Source of the DNA: Streptomyces sp. NRRL F-5727
Lineage (GTDB): Bacteria > Actinomycetota > Actinomycetes > Streptomycetales > Streptomycetaceae
Assembly (NCBI RefSeq): GCF_000719555.1
Contig: NZ_JOGX01000088.1
Location: 1 to 22,913 of the forward strand
Direction of reading: 5' to 3'
Length of the DNA: 22,913 nucleotides
The notes beneath the pieces were generated by a model. It was not told the origin of the DNA, made no database searches, and saw only the letters and a list, made by a program, of their open reading frames with translations. Below are positions 6,771 to 14,048 of the stretch, piece after piece (position 1 is the stretch's first letter; every line of letters begins with the position of its first letter). The position numbers and the translations under genes are program-made.

Positions 6771-7595
6771 ATGAGCGACAAGATGCCTTCCTTCGATGTG
6801 ACCCGGTCCCGTTTCCGTCTCGCTGACGACCACGTGTTCGTCCTGGCCCAGATGGCGACCGGCCAGCCGGTGCCGGAGTCCATGGCGGGCGCGCAGGCGG
6901 AGCTGCGGGAGGCCGGGCTGATCAACGGTGCCGGGGAGCTGTCGGCCCTGCTGCTGCCCGTGATGAAGACCGTCGTCCAGCCGACCGTGATCGTCTCCCT
7001 GGAGGCCGGCGGCCGGCAGGGCACCCTGCTCCACGGGCTCCTCGTCGGCGAGGAGAACGTCGTCTGCCACGAGAGCTGGCCGGGCGAGGCCGAGGCCGTC
7101 TACCGGCTCGTCGAGCCGCGCACGGTGGTGTGGACGCTCGCCGACCTCGTCGCGCTCCGCCAGTCCGGTGACGTGCCGCGGGAGGAGACGGTCGTGGAGA
7201 CGACGGTCGGCGCGCTGGAGGCGGGCCTGGCCGCCCTGGAGAAGGCGGCGTCGACGCCGGGCGCGGACGAGCGGGCGCTGGTCGCGGCGGCGCTGGAGGC
7301 GGCGGGCGGCCCGGCCGGACCGCTGGCCGACCTGATCGTCGAGCTGCGCTCCCAGTGGCGGGTCACGGCCGCCTGGCAGGGGAGCCAGGGCGGCCGGCCG
7401 GGCGTCGTGGCGCGGGCCGTGGCGGCCTGGGACTGCGGGCCGCTGGGCTACTGGCTGCGGGAGCTGCCGGCGGAGCCGGTGGCCGAGGGCGGGGTCACCC
7501 CGGAGGGCCCCTTCCGGCTGCGCCGCGTCACGCCGAAGCGGCTGTGGCAGTCCCTGACGGACCTCCTCCCGGACGCCGCCGAGCTGGCGTCCTGA
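6771..7595 (+). CDS. EspG-like T7SS chaperone candidate
   Basis: The 274-residue product matches the layout of mycobacterial/actinobacterial EspG proteins, cytosolic chaperones that bind specific T7SS substrates. The N-terminal pattern is 'DHVFVLAQMATGQPVPESM' (20-38), then 'AELREAGLINGAGELS' (43-58), equivalent to the 'L.arGLld.gg.v...L' phrase of the family. A mixed alpha/beta core follows ('VIVSLEAGGRQGTLLHGLLVG', split at 80, and 'ENVVCHES'). The C-terminus 'RRVTPKRLWQSLTDLLPDA' resembles the family's closing helix. The match is by eye and remote. Start choice is between ATG 6771 and ATG 6783; neither has a Shine-Dalgarno, and both follow a polypyrimidine tract. It closes the cassette and ends 13 bp from the convergent SUKH gene. 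Alternative: an unrelated hypothetical protein. Confidence 0.55.
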   Translation: MSDKMPSFDVTRSRFRLADDHVFVLAQMATGQPVPESMAGAQAELREAGLINGAGELSALLLPVMKTVVQPTVIVSLEAGGRQGTLLHGLLVGEENVVCHESWPGEAEAVYRLVEPRTVVWTLADLVALRQSGDVPREETVVETTVGALEAGLAALEKAASTPGADERALVAAALEAAGGPAGPLADLIVELRSQWRVTAAWQGSQGGRPGVVARAVAAWDCGPLGYWLRELPAEPVAEGGVTPEGPFRLRRVTPKRLWQSLTDLLPDAAELAS

Positions 7596-7608
7596 GCGGC
7601 GGGCCGCG

Positions 7609-8730
7609 CTAGCGGGTGCGGGGGTCCGTTCGGGGCTCGTACGTGATCAGGGCGAACGGGTCCTCGTGCGGGTACGTGAGGCGGGGCAGGCCCTCGACGT
7701 CGAGTTCGCCGCGCAGCCAGGCGAGCAGGACCCCGGTGAGGGTGCCGGTGAGCGGCGGGCCCACGCGCGCGTGGCGGGGGTCGATGATCAGCGGCCAGGT
7801 CTCGGGGTCGTCGCCGTCGGCGAGCCAGCCCAGCTGGTCGCCGTCGATGGACTTCGCGAAGGGCAGGAAGCCGCGCGGTTCGGGCCAGGCGGCCAGCGGG
7901 TGGAACTCGGGGTGGTCGGCGCGGAGCGACCGGTAGTTGTCGCCGTACCACGCGGCCCAGGACGCGACGTCGTACTGCCCGGTGCCCCAGGGCAGCGGGA
8001 AGCGCAGCCAGTCGCACCAGACGCCGCCGCCGTACGTCTCCATGAAGCGGACGTACGCGCGGGGGAGGACGGTGCCGAGCTGGTCGTAGGTCCATTCCCA
8101 GTCCCGTTCCCCGAGGTACGGCTCCGGGGGCGGCGGGACGAGGGCGGTGAGGGTGTCGAGGCCGGTGCCGCCGCCGGTGAACGCGGCACGCTGCGCGGGG
8201 GTCGGCGCCGGGCGGCGGGGCGGCGGGGTCCAGGGTCCGGCGGAGTCGCCGGCGAGGCCGCTGCGGGCCAGGGTGCGGGGCAGGCCCTCCTCCACGAGCA
8301 GGGCGAGGGCGGGCAGGAGCGGCACGCCGAGGCGGCGCCAGGGGTCACGGCCGGCGCGCTCCGCGTGCGGGTCGTGGAGGAGGACGGGCCAGGCGTCCGG
8401 GTCGTCGGCGGCGGTGTCCCAGAAGAGGGTGCCGGAGGTGCGGGTGGAGCCGAAGGGGAGGACGCCGGGGGCCATCCGGCGGGACTCCTCGACGAAGTGG
8501 CCGTAGTCGAAGCCGGCGCGGTCGCGGGCGTACGGCGTCTGGATCCAGAGCCGTTCCCCGAGGTCGACGGGGCCGTAGACGTCGGCGATCGCCTTGTAGT
8601 CGGCGGGCAGCGGCAGGCCGAGCCACTCCTCGACGGCCGCCCAGTCGACGGGGATCGCGGGCCCCTCGGGCGGCGGCCCGAAGAGCCCGGCGAAGGCGGC
8701 GACGGCGCCGTCCCGGGACGTCACGCTCAT
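7609..8730 (-). CDS. Tandem SMI1/KNR4 (SUKH) domain protein
   Basis: The 373-residue product contains two copies of a SUKH-type domain. Copy 1 (about 25-150) has 'WLGLPLPADYKAIADVYG' and later 'LPFGSTRTSGTLFWDT...WPVLLHD'. Copy 2 (about 205-345) has 'LGTVLPRAYVRFMETYGG', then 'LPFAKSIDGDQLGWLADG' and 'WPLIIDPRHA'. A Pro/Arg-rich linker (168-182) joins them. SUKH proteins commonly serve as immunity factors against nuclease and deaminase toxins of contact-dependent or T7SS systems, while others are regulatory. The ATG at 8730 overlaps the stop of the upstream amidase gene by 4 nt (ATGA), so it is translationally coupled to that gene, not to the T7SS-like cassette it faces. Which role applies is unresolved. 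Confidence 0.85.
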   Translation of the reverse strand: MSVTSRDGAVAAFAGLFGPPPEGPAIPVDWAAVEEWLGLPLPADYKAIADVYGPVDLGERLWIQTPYARDRAGFDYGHFVEESRRMAPGVLPFGSTRTSGTLFWDTAADDPDAWPVLLHDPHAERAGRDPWRRLGVPLLPALALLVEEGLPRTLARSGLAGDSAGPWTPPPRRPAPTPAQRAAFTGGGTGLDTLTALVPPPPEPYLGERDWEWTYDQLGTVLPRAYVRFMETYGGGVWCDWLRFPLPWGTGQYDVASWAAWYGDNYRSLRADHPEFHPLAAWPEPRGFLPFAKSIDGDQLGWLADGDDPETWPLIIDPRHARVGPPLTGTLTGVLLAWLRGELDVEGLPRLTYPHEDPFALITYEPRTDPRTR

Positions 8731-9533
8731 CGGACCCGCGCCCGGTGCGGGGCGGCGACGCCGAGGACCCGGTCCTTGAGGGCCGGGAACTCCTCGCGGA
8801 TCGCGGCGGGCTTCGCCGGGTCCAGGACGGTCCGCAGGACCTCCTCGCCGGGGCCGGCCTCCGCGAGGATCTCCCCCCACGGGTCGACCACCAGCGAGTG
8901 GCCGGCCTGTTCGACGCCCGCGTGACTGCCGGCCGTGCCGCAGGCGAGGACGTACGCCTGGTTCTCGACGGCCCGGGCCTGGGCGAGGAGCCGCCAGTGG
9001 GCGCGGCGGCGGGCGGGCCAGCCGGCGGGGACGACGAACGCCTCGGCGCCGGCGTCGACGAGGCCCCGGAAGAGCTCGGGGAAGCGGAGGTCGTAGCAGG
9101 TGCCGACGCCGACGGTGAGGTGCGGCAGGTCGAAGGTGACCAGGTCCTCCCCGGCGGCCATGAGGACGGCCTCGCCCTTGTCGAAGCCGAAGCGGTGGAT
9201 CTTGCGGTAGGAGGCGGCGAGTTCGCCGTCGGGGGAGAAGACCAGCGAGGTGTTATAGAGGGCGCCGCCGGCGGCCTCGACGAAGGAGCCGGCGTGCAGC
9301 CAGACCTCGGCGTCGCGGGCGGCAGCAGCCATCGACGTGTAGGTGGGACCGTGGAGGGGTTCGGACTCGGGCTCGAAGAGGTCGGCGGCGAAGGCGCCCA
9401 CGGGCCACAGTTCGGGGAGGACGACGAGGTCCGCGGCCCCGTGCTCCTCCCGTACGAGGCGGGCCGCGCGGGCCCGCCGGTCGGCGACCGGTTCGTCCGG
9501 GTCTACCGCGATCTGGATCAGCGAGGCGCGCAC
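8727..9533 (-). CDS. Carbon-nitrogen hydrolase (nitrilase superfamily; omega-amidase-like)
   Basis: The 268-residue product is a full-length single-domain CN hydrolase acting in the cytoplasm on an amide or deaminated amino-acid amide. The catalytic triad is visible: E41 in 'VVLPELW', K111 in 'SYRKIHRF' and C146 in 'GVGTCYDLRFPE'. The phrases 'ALYNTSLVFSPDGEL' and 'LACGTAGSHAGVEQAGHSLVVDPWGE' (split across the C-terminal half) are those of the Nit2/YafV/omega-amidase branch. The start is GTG at 9533, giving 'MRASLIQIAV', the usual short N-terminus; the upstream sequence has only a weak GGTGG. It is transcribed divergently from the maleylpyruvate isomerase-fold gene and shares an ATGA overlap with the downstream SUKH gene. 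The substrate is not determined; omega-amidase (alpha-ketoglutaramate) activity is a reasonable guess. Confidence 0.9.
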   Translation of the reverse strand: MRASLIQIAVDPDEPVADRRARAARLVREEHGAADLVVLPELWPVGAFAADLFEPESEPLHGPTYTSMAAAARDAEVWLHAGSFVEAAGGALYNTSLVFSPDGELAASYRKIHRFGFDKGEAVLMAAGEDLVTFDLPHLTVGVGTCYDLRFPELFRGLVDAGAEAFVVPAGWPARRRAHWRLLAQARAVENQAYVLACGTAGSHAGVEQAGHSLVVDPWGEILAEAGPGEEVLRTVLDPAKPAAIREEFPALKDRVLGVAAPHRARVR

Positions 9534-9550
9534 ACTACCACCGTCCTGGC

Positions 9551-9578
9551 GTTGAAGCCGTCAACACCGGCCTACGAT
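9551..9578 (+). promoter_or_regulatory. Weak candidate promoter/operator for the maleylpyruvate isomerase-fold gene
   Basis: In the 163-bp divergent gap (9534-9696), TTGAAG (9552-9557) and TACGAT (9573-9578) resemble -35 and -10 boxes, but the 15-nt spacing is short. The -35 overlaps a small dyad, GTTGA (9551-9555) and TCAAC (9561-9565). This would give a leader of about 110 nt before the GTG at 9697. Supported by pattern only. Confidence 0.3.
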
Positions 9579-9696
9579 CGTCACACGAAAGCACTGCCGG
9601 GGTGCTCCCGGGGAGCGTAACTTAGCGTCCGAGCCTCCCATTCCACTGTCGCCCAGTCGTGTTTTCAGCCCGCACCGAAGAACGTCGAGGGGTCCC

Positions 9697-10524
9697 GTGA
9701 CCGTCCATCCCAGCCTCCAGAACTACGCCGACGCCTGGACCCATTCCATCGAAGCGATAGCCGAGCTGGTGCAGCCGCTCGTGGAGGGCGAGTGGAACCG
9801 GGCGACTCCGTGCCCCGGCTGGTCGGTGCGCGACATCGTGTCCCATGTGATCGGCATGGAGACGGAGATGCTCGGCGACCCGCGGCCGATCCACTCGCTC
9901 CCCCGCGACCTGTACCACGTGCGCAGTGACTTCGCCCGCTACATGGAGGTGCAGGTCGACGTCCGGCGGCACCACACGGCGCCGGAGATGACCTCGGAGC
10001 TGGAGTACATCCTGATCCGCCGGGCCCGGCAGCTCCGCAACGAGAACCGCTCCCCCGATCACGTCATCCGGGCGCCGCTGGGCGCGGAGCAGACCCTGGA
10101 GCAGGGCTACCGGCTGCGGGCCTTCGACACGTGGGTGCACGAGCAGGACCTGCGGGTCGCGCTCGGGCGGCCGGGGAACCTGGACTCGCCGGGCGCGACG
10201 GTGGTGCGGGACCTGCTCCTTGAGGCGCTGCCGAAGGTGGTCGCGAAGGACGCGGGCGCGCCCGCGGGTTCGGCGGTCGTGGTGGACGTGACCGGTCCGG
10301 TGGAGTTCCTGCGGACGGTGCGGGTGGACGCGGAGGGGCGGGGTTCGATCGACGGGGCGCCGTCACTGGGCCCGGCGGTGACGCTGGCGACGGACTGGGA
10401 GACGTACGTGCGGCTGGCCTGCGGCCGGGTCCGGCCGGCCGAGGTGGCCGACCGGATCAAGACCGAGGGCGACCCGGAGCTGGCGGCCGCGATCCTCGAC
10501 CACTTCGCGGTGACGCCGAAGTAG
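9697..10524 (+). CDS. Maleylpyruvate isomerase-family (DinB/MDMPI fold) protein
   Basis: The 275-residue product has the N-terminal DinB-like four-helix metal-binding domain, with 'ATPCPGWSVRDIVSHVIGME' (36-55) and the downstream 'TWVHEQDLRVALGRP' (145-159). Together these supply likely metal ligands H50 and H148 plus an acidic residue. Residues about 200-275 form an SCP2-like or MDMPI C-terminal domain. Family members are thought to be mycothiol-dependent enzymes of actinobacteria, but the substrate of this one is unknown. The GTG at 9697 has GAGGGG at 9687-9692. Only 13 bp separate its stop from the convergent MFS gene; a short dyad CCCGT/ACGGG (10528-10546) straddles both stops but is too weak to call a terminator. 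Confidence 0.85.
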   Translation: MTVHPSLQNYADAWTHSIEAIAELVQPLVEGEWNRATPCPGWSVRDIVSHVIGMETEMLGDPRPIHSLPRDLYHVRSDFARYMEVQVDVRRHHTAPEMTSELEYILIRRARQLRNENRSPDHVIRAPLGAEQTLEQGYRLRAFDTWVHEQDLRVALGRPGNLDSPGATVVRDLLLEALPKVVAKDAGAPAGSAVVVDVTGPVEFLRTVRVDAEGRGSIDGAPSLGPAVTLATDWETYVRLACGRVRPAEVADRIKTEGDPELAAAILDHFAVTPK

Positions 10525-10537
10525 ACACCCGTGGTCG

Positions 10538-11854
10538 CTATACGGGGACGTGGACGGCCTCCACGCGGCTGGCGACGAGCCGTTCGCGTTCCCGCCGGTG
10601 GGTGCGGGACTTGAGGCGGAGGATCTGGACGACGCCGAGGGCTTCGAGGACGAAGACCGAGGAGAAGGCGATCCGGTAGTCGTCGCCGGTCGCGTCGAGC
10701 AGCACGCCGATGGCGAGCAGCGTCGTCATCGAGGCGACGAAACCACCCATGTTGACGATGCCGGAGGCGGTGCCCTGACGCTCCGGCGGGTTGGCCGGGC
10801 GGGCGAAGTCGAAGCCGATCATGGAGGCCGGTCCGCAGGCCCCGAGGACCGCGCAGAGGGTGACGAGCAGCCACATCGGGGCGTGGTCGCCGGGGTACGC
10901 GATCGTGGCCGCCCACAGCAGGGCGGTGGCGGCGACCGTGCCGAGGGCGAGCGGGGCGCGGGCGCCGCCGTGGCGGGCGATGATCTGCCCGTACGCGAGG
11001 CCGACGGCCATGTTGGAGAGCACGACGAGGGTCAGCAGCTCGCCGGCGGTGCCGCGGGACAGGCCCTGCGCCTCGACGAGGAACGGCAGCCCCCACAGCA
11101 GCAGGAACACCATCGCGGGGAACTGGGTGGTGAAGTGCACCCACAGGCCGAGCCGGGTGCCGGGCTCGCGCCAGGACTCGGCGATCTGCCGGCGGACGTA
11201 GGCGGCGCCGGCGTGCTTGACCGGGGTGGGCTCGTACCCCTCCGGGTGGTCCTTGAGGAAGAGCAGCAGCAGGACCAGGACGAGGACGCCGGCGAGGGAG
11301 CTGCCGACGAAGGTGGTGGTCCAGCCGAGGCCGTGCAGGGCGCGGGAGAGGACGACGGTCGAGACCAGGTTGCCGGCCATGCCGATGAGGCCGGCGAGCT
11401 GGGCGATGAGGGGGCCGCGGCGGGCCGGGAACCAGCGGCCGCCGAGCCTGAGGACGCTGATGAACGTCATGGCGTCGCCGCAGCCGAGGAGGGCGCGGGA
11501 GGCGAGCGCCATGGGGTAGGTGGGGGAGAGCGCGAAGCCCAGCTGGCCCAGGGTGAAGAGGACGACGCCGAGGGCGAGGACCTTCTTGGTGCCGAGCCGG
11601 TCGACCATGAGGCCGACGGGTATCTGCATGCCGGCGTAAACCAGCAGCTGGAGTATGGAGAAGGTGGAGAGCGCGGAGGCGCCCACGTGGAAGCGGTCGG
11701 CGGCGTCGAGTCCGGCGACGCCGAGCGAGGTGCGGAAGATGACGGCGACGAAGTAGACGCCGACGCCGACGCCCCAGACGAGGGCGGCGCGGCGGCCGCC
11801 GGGCGGGTCGCCGGGGAGGGTGACGGCGGAGCCGTAGCCGTTGCGGCCGCTCAC
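10538..11854 (-). CDS. Major facilitator superfamily transporter
   Basis: The 438-residue product has the hydrophobic pattern of a 12-helix MFS carrier. The conserved motif after helix 2 is visible as 'GLMVDRLGTKKVLALG', and 'MALASRALLGCGDAMTFIS' marks helix 4. The gap after helix 6 carries the usual charged loop ('KDHPEGYEPTPVKH'). The N-terminal basic region and the Arg-rich C-terminal tail are cytoplasmic. The overall look is of the anion:cation or sugar-phosphate type, but the substrate is unknown. The GTG start at 11854 overlaps the stop of the GntR-family gene by 4 nt (GTGA), with AGGA just upstream. Regulator and transporter therefore form a translationally coupled pair, and the transporter is probably the regulator's main target. 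Confidence 0.92.
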   Translation of the reverse strand: MSGRNGYGSAVTLPGDPPGGRRAALVWGVGVGVYFVAVIFRTSLGVAGLDAADRFHVGASALSTFSILQLLVYAGMQIPVGLMVDRLGTKKVLALGVVLFTLGQLGFALSPTYPMALASRALLGCGDAMTFISVLRLGGRWFPARRGPLIAQLAGLIGMAGNLVSTVVLSRALHGLGWTTTFVGSSLAGVLVLVLLLLFLKDHPEGYEPTPVKHAGAAYVRRQIAESWREPGTRLGLWVHFTTQFPAMVFLLLWGLPFLVEAQGLSRGTAGELLTLVVLSNMAVGLAYGQIIARHGGARAPLALGTVAATALLWAATIAYPGDHAPMWLLVTLCAVLGACGPASMIGFDFARPANPPERQGTASGIVNMGGFVASMTTLLAIGVLLDATGDDYRIAFSSVFVLEALGVVQILRLKSRTHRRERERLVASRVEAVHVPV

Positions 11855-12537
11855 CGGTCCTCACCCCGGACCAGGCTGCCGACGCGGCCGAGGTGGCGGC
11901 GGACGGCGGCGGCGGCGCCCTCCGCGTCGCCGGCGCGCAGGCGGTCGAGGATCTCGGCGTGCTCGGTGATGTTCTGGGCGACCCGGTCGGGGTGAGCCTG
12001 CATCACGGCGACGCCCATGCGGAGCTGGCGGTCGCGGAGCTGGTCGTAGAGGCGGGCCAGGATCTGGTTGCCGGCGTGCCTGACGATCTCGGCGTGGAAG
12101 CAGCGGTCGGTGACGGCGACGTCGGCGAGGTCTCCGGCGCCGGCCTGCCGCTGCTGCTCCTCCAGGAGTTCCTCGAGGCGGGTGAGGAGCGCGGGCGGGG
12201 CGGGCACGGCCTTGCGGACGGCGAACTCCTCGACGAGGAGCCGGGTCTCGACGACGTCGGCGATCTCCTGGGCGGAGACGGCGAGGACGAGGGCGCCCTT
12301 CTTCGGGTAGAGCTTCAGCAGCCCTTCCATCTCCAGCTTGAGCAGCGCCTCGCGGACGGGGGTGCGGGAGACGCCCACGGCCTGGGCCAGCTCCCCCTCG
12401 GTGAGCAGGGTGCCGCCCTCGTAACGGCGGTCGAGAACCGCCCGCTTGACGTGGCTGTAGACCCGTTCGGCGGCGGGCGGCTGCTTGAGGGGCTGTTCCG
12501 TGGGCTGCTCGGTGGAGGGCGGTGCGGCGGAGGGCAT
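11851..12537 (-). CDS. GntR-family transcriptional regulator (FadR/FCD subfamily)
   Basis: The 228-residue product has an N-terminal winged helix (about 26-85), with 'LLTEGELAQAVGVSRTPVRE' as the recognition helix region, followed by an all-helical FCD ligand domain (90-222). Likely metal ligands of the FCD domain are present: D144 and H148 in 'TDRCFHAE', H193 in 'TEHAEILD' and H215 in 'RRHLGRV'. It therefore probably senses a small carboxylate. The ATG at 12537 is chosen because a -10-like TATGCT sits only 7 nt upstream of a GTG-CGC-ATG start, implying a leaderless transcript; the open frame upstream crosses a terminator and parS and is not used. It overlaps the MFS gene by 4 nt and probably represses its own operon. 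Confidence 0.9.
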   Translation of the reverse strand: MPSAAPPSTEQPTEQPLKQPPAAERVYSHVKRAVLDRRYEGGTLLTEGELAQAVGVSRTPVREALLKLEMEGLLKLYPKKGALVLAVSAQEIADVVETRLLVEEFAVRKAVPAPPALLTRLEELLEEQQRQAGAGDLADVAVTDRCFHAEIVRHAGNQILARLYDQLRDRQLRMGVAVMQAHPDRVAQNITEHAEILDRLRAGDAEGAAAAVRRHLGRVGSLVRGEDR

Positions 12538-12543
12538 GCGCAC

Positions 12544-12570
12544 AGCATAGATACAAGGGGTGTACAACAA
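12544..12570 (-). promoter_or_regulatory. Candidate GntR-operon promoter and operator
   Basis: Read on the minus strand, this AT-rich stretch contains TTGTTGTACAC (12570-12560), one mismatch from the FadR-subfamily operator pattern TNGTNNNACNA. It is followed by a direct repeat of TTGTA and then a -10-like TATGCT ending near 12544. The translation start follows almost at once, so the transcript may be leaderless and the regulator would sit on its own promoter. No biochemical support exists here; the call is pattern based. Confidence 0.4.
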
Positions 12571-12603
12571 ACAGGCCCGTCCGCGATGTGGACGGGCCTG
12601 TTT
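12569..12603 (-). terminator. Rho-independent-type terminator of the bkd operon
   Basis: A perfect 14-bp inverted repeat, AAACAGGCCCGTCC (12569-12582) and GGACGGGCCTGTTT (12590-12603), encloses a 7-nt loop. On the minus strand it lies 25 nt after the E2 stop codon, and the stem itself ends in TTT followed by GTTGTAC, so it reads as a terminator for the dehydrogenase operon. It also insulates the GntR promoter just beyond. Its right arm shares TGTTT with the parS palindrome. Confidence 0.85.
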
Positions 12604-12614
12604 CACGTGAAACA
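12599..12614. other. parS: parS centromere site overlapping the bkd terminator
   Basis: Second perfect copy of TGTTTCACGTGAAACA, identical over 16 bp to the copy at 2176-2191 and about 10.4 kb away. It sits between the E2 stop codon and the terminator hairpin, sharing five bases with the hairpin's right arm. Two copies in 23 kb are expected only in the origin-proximal ParB-loading region of a Streptomyces chromosome. Confidence 0.93.
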
Positions 12615-12628
12615 CGCCAACCGGACGA

Positions 12629-14035
12629 CTACGCCCAGGTGATGAGCCTCTTCGGCTGTTCCAGGATCGCAGCCACGTCGGCCAGGAACTTGGAGCCGAG
12701 TTCGCCGTCGACCAGGCGGTGGTCGAAGGAGAGCGCCAGCGTGGTGACCTGACGCGGCTTCACCTTGCCCTTGTGGACCCACGGCTGGAGCTTGATCGCG
12801 CCGACCGCGAGGATCGCGGACTCGCCGGGGTTGAGGATCGGCGTACCGGTGTCGACGCCGAAGACGCCGACGTTGGTGATGGTGAAGGTGCCGCCCTGCA
12901 TGGCCGCCGGGGTCGTCTTGCCCTCGCGGGCGGTGGCGACCAGCTCGCTCAGGGACCGCGAGAGCTGGGGCAGGGTCTGGGCGTGCGCGTCCTTGATGTT
13001 GGGGACGATCAGGCCCCGCGGCGTGGCCGCGGCGATGCCCAGGTTCACGTAGTGCTTGAGGACGATCTCCTGCGCCGCCTCGTCCCAGGCCGCGTTGATC
13101 TCCGGGTTGCGCTTGACGGCGACCAGGACGGCCTTGGCGATGAGCAGGAGCGGGTTGACCCGCAGGCCCGCCATGTCCTTGTCGGACTTGAGCTCCTCGA
13201 CCAGCTTCATCGTGCGCGTGATGTCGAAGGTCACGAACTCGGTGACGTGCGGGGCGGTGAAGGCGGAGCCGACCATCGCCGCCGCCGTGGCCTTGCGGAC
13301 GCCCTTGATCGGGACCCGGGTCTCCCGCGCGTCGCCGGCGCCGACGGCAGCGGCGGGCGCCTGGACGGGGGCGGCGGGGGCCGGAGCCGGGGCCTGCGGG
13401 GCGGCCGGTGCCTGGACCGGGGCCGCGGGTGCGGCCGGGGCGGCGGCGCGGTGCACGTCCTCGCGGGTGATGATCCCGTCCGGGCCGGTCGCGACGACCG
13501 CCGCGAGGTCCACGCCGAGGTCCTTGGCGAGCTTGCGCACCGGCGGCTTGGCCAGCGGCTTGGGCGCGGCGGTCACGGCGCCGTGCCCGTTCAGCTGCTC
13601 GGGGACCACCGCGACGGGCGCGGCGGGCGCGGTCTTGCGGGCGCGGCGCTTGGTGGAGCTCGCGGCCACGCCGTAGCCGACGAGGACCGGCTGGCGGCCC
13701 TCCGGCTCGGGCTCCTCGGCCACCGGCTCCTGCACGGGGGCGGCGGCCGGGGTCGACGCCGGCGTCGCGGCCGGGGTCGCGGCCGGGGCGCCGCCGCCGA
13801 CGTTCACCGAGATGATGACCTGGCCGACGTCGACCGTGGTGCCCTCGGGGAAGACCAGCTCGTGGACCGTGCCGTCGAAGGGGATCGGCAGCTCGACGGC
13901 GGCCTTGGCCGTCTCGACCTCGCAGACGACCTGCCCGTCGGTGACGGTGTCACCGGGCTGGACGTACCACTTGAGGATCTCGGCCTCGGTGAGGCCCTCG
14001 CCCACGTCGGGCATCTTGAATTCGCGGATCGTCAT
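12629..14035 (-). CDS. bkdC: Branched-chain 2-oxoacid dehydrogenase E2 (dihydrolipoamide acyltransferase)
   Basis: The 468-residue product is the E2 core of a 2-oxoacid dehydrogenase complex and transfers acyl groups from lipoamide to CoA. A single lipoyl domain occupies 1-80, with the lipoylated lysine K44 in 'EVETAKAAVELP'. An Ala/Pro-rich linker (82-160) is followed by the peripheral subunit-binding domain (163-197, 'VRKLAKDLGVDL...GIITREDV'), a second Ala/Pro linker (198-232), and the catalytic acyltransferase domain (235-468) with the active site 'FDHRLVDG' (H439, D443). The start ATG has GAGGAG upstream. It is the last gene of the operon, 13 nt after E1-beta. The operon context with separate E1 subunits favours a branched-chain substrate, which in Streptomyces supplies branched acyl-CoA starters; pyruvate is the alternative. 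Confidence 0.92.
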   Translation of the reverse strand: MTIREFKMPDVGEGLTEAEILKWYVQPGDTVTDGQVVCEVETAKAAVELPIPFDGTVHELVFPEGTTVDVGQVIISVNVGGGAPAATPAATPASTPAAAPVQEPVAEEPEPEGRQPVLVGYGVAASSTKRRARKTAPAAPVAVVPEQLNGHGAVTAAPKPLAKPPVRKLAKDLGVDLAAVVATGPDGIITREDVHRAAAPAAPAAPVQAPAAPQAPAPAPAAPVQAPAAAVGAGDARETRVPIKGVRKATAAAMVGSAFTAPHVTEFVTFDITRTMKLVEELKSDKDMAGLRVNPLLLIAKAVLVAVKRNPEINAAWDEAAQEIVLKHYVNLGIAAATPRGLIVPNIKDAHAQTLPQLSRSLSELVATAREGKTTPAAMQGGTFTITNVGVFGVDTGTPILNPGESAILAVGAIKLQPWVHKGKVKPRQVTTLALSFDHRLVDGELGSKFLADVAAILEQPKRLITWA

Positions 14036-14048
14036 GGCGGTGCTCTCC

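Noticed and set aside
10528..10546. Dyad CCCGT/ACGGG across two convergent stop codons as a terminator
   Set aside because: Only 5 bp per arm with a 9-nt loop; too weak in this GC context to claim.
12538..12615. N-terminal extension of the GntR regulator to an ATG within parS
   Set aside because: It would be translated through the bkd terminator hairpin and the parS palindrome, lies upstream of the candidate promoter, and does not resemble family N-termini.
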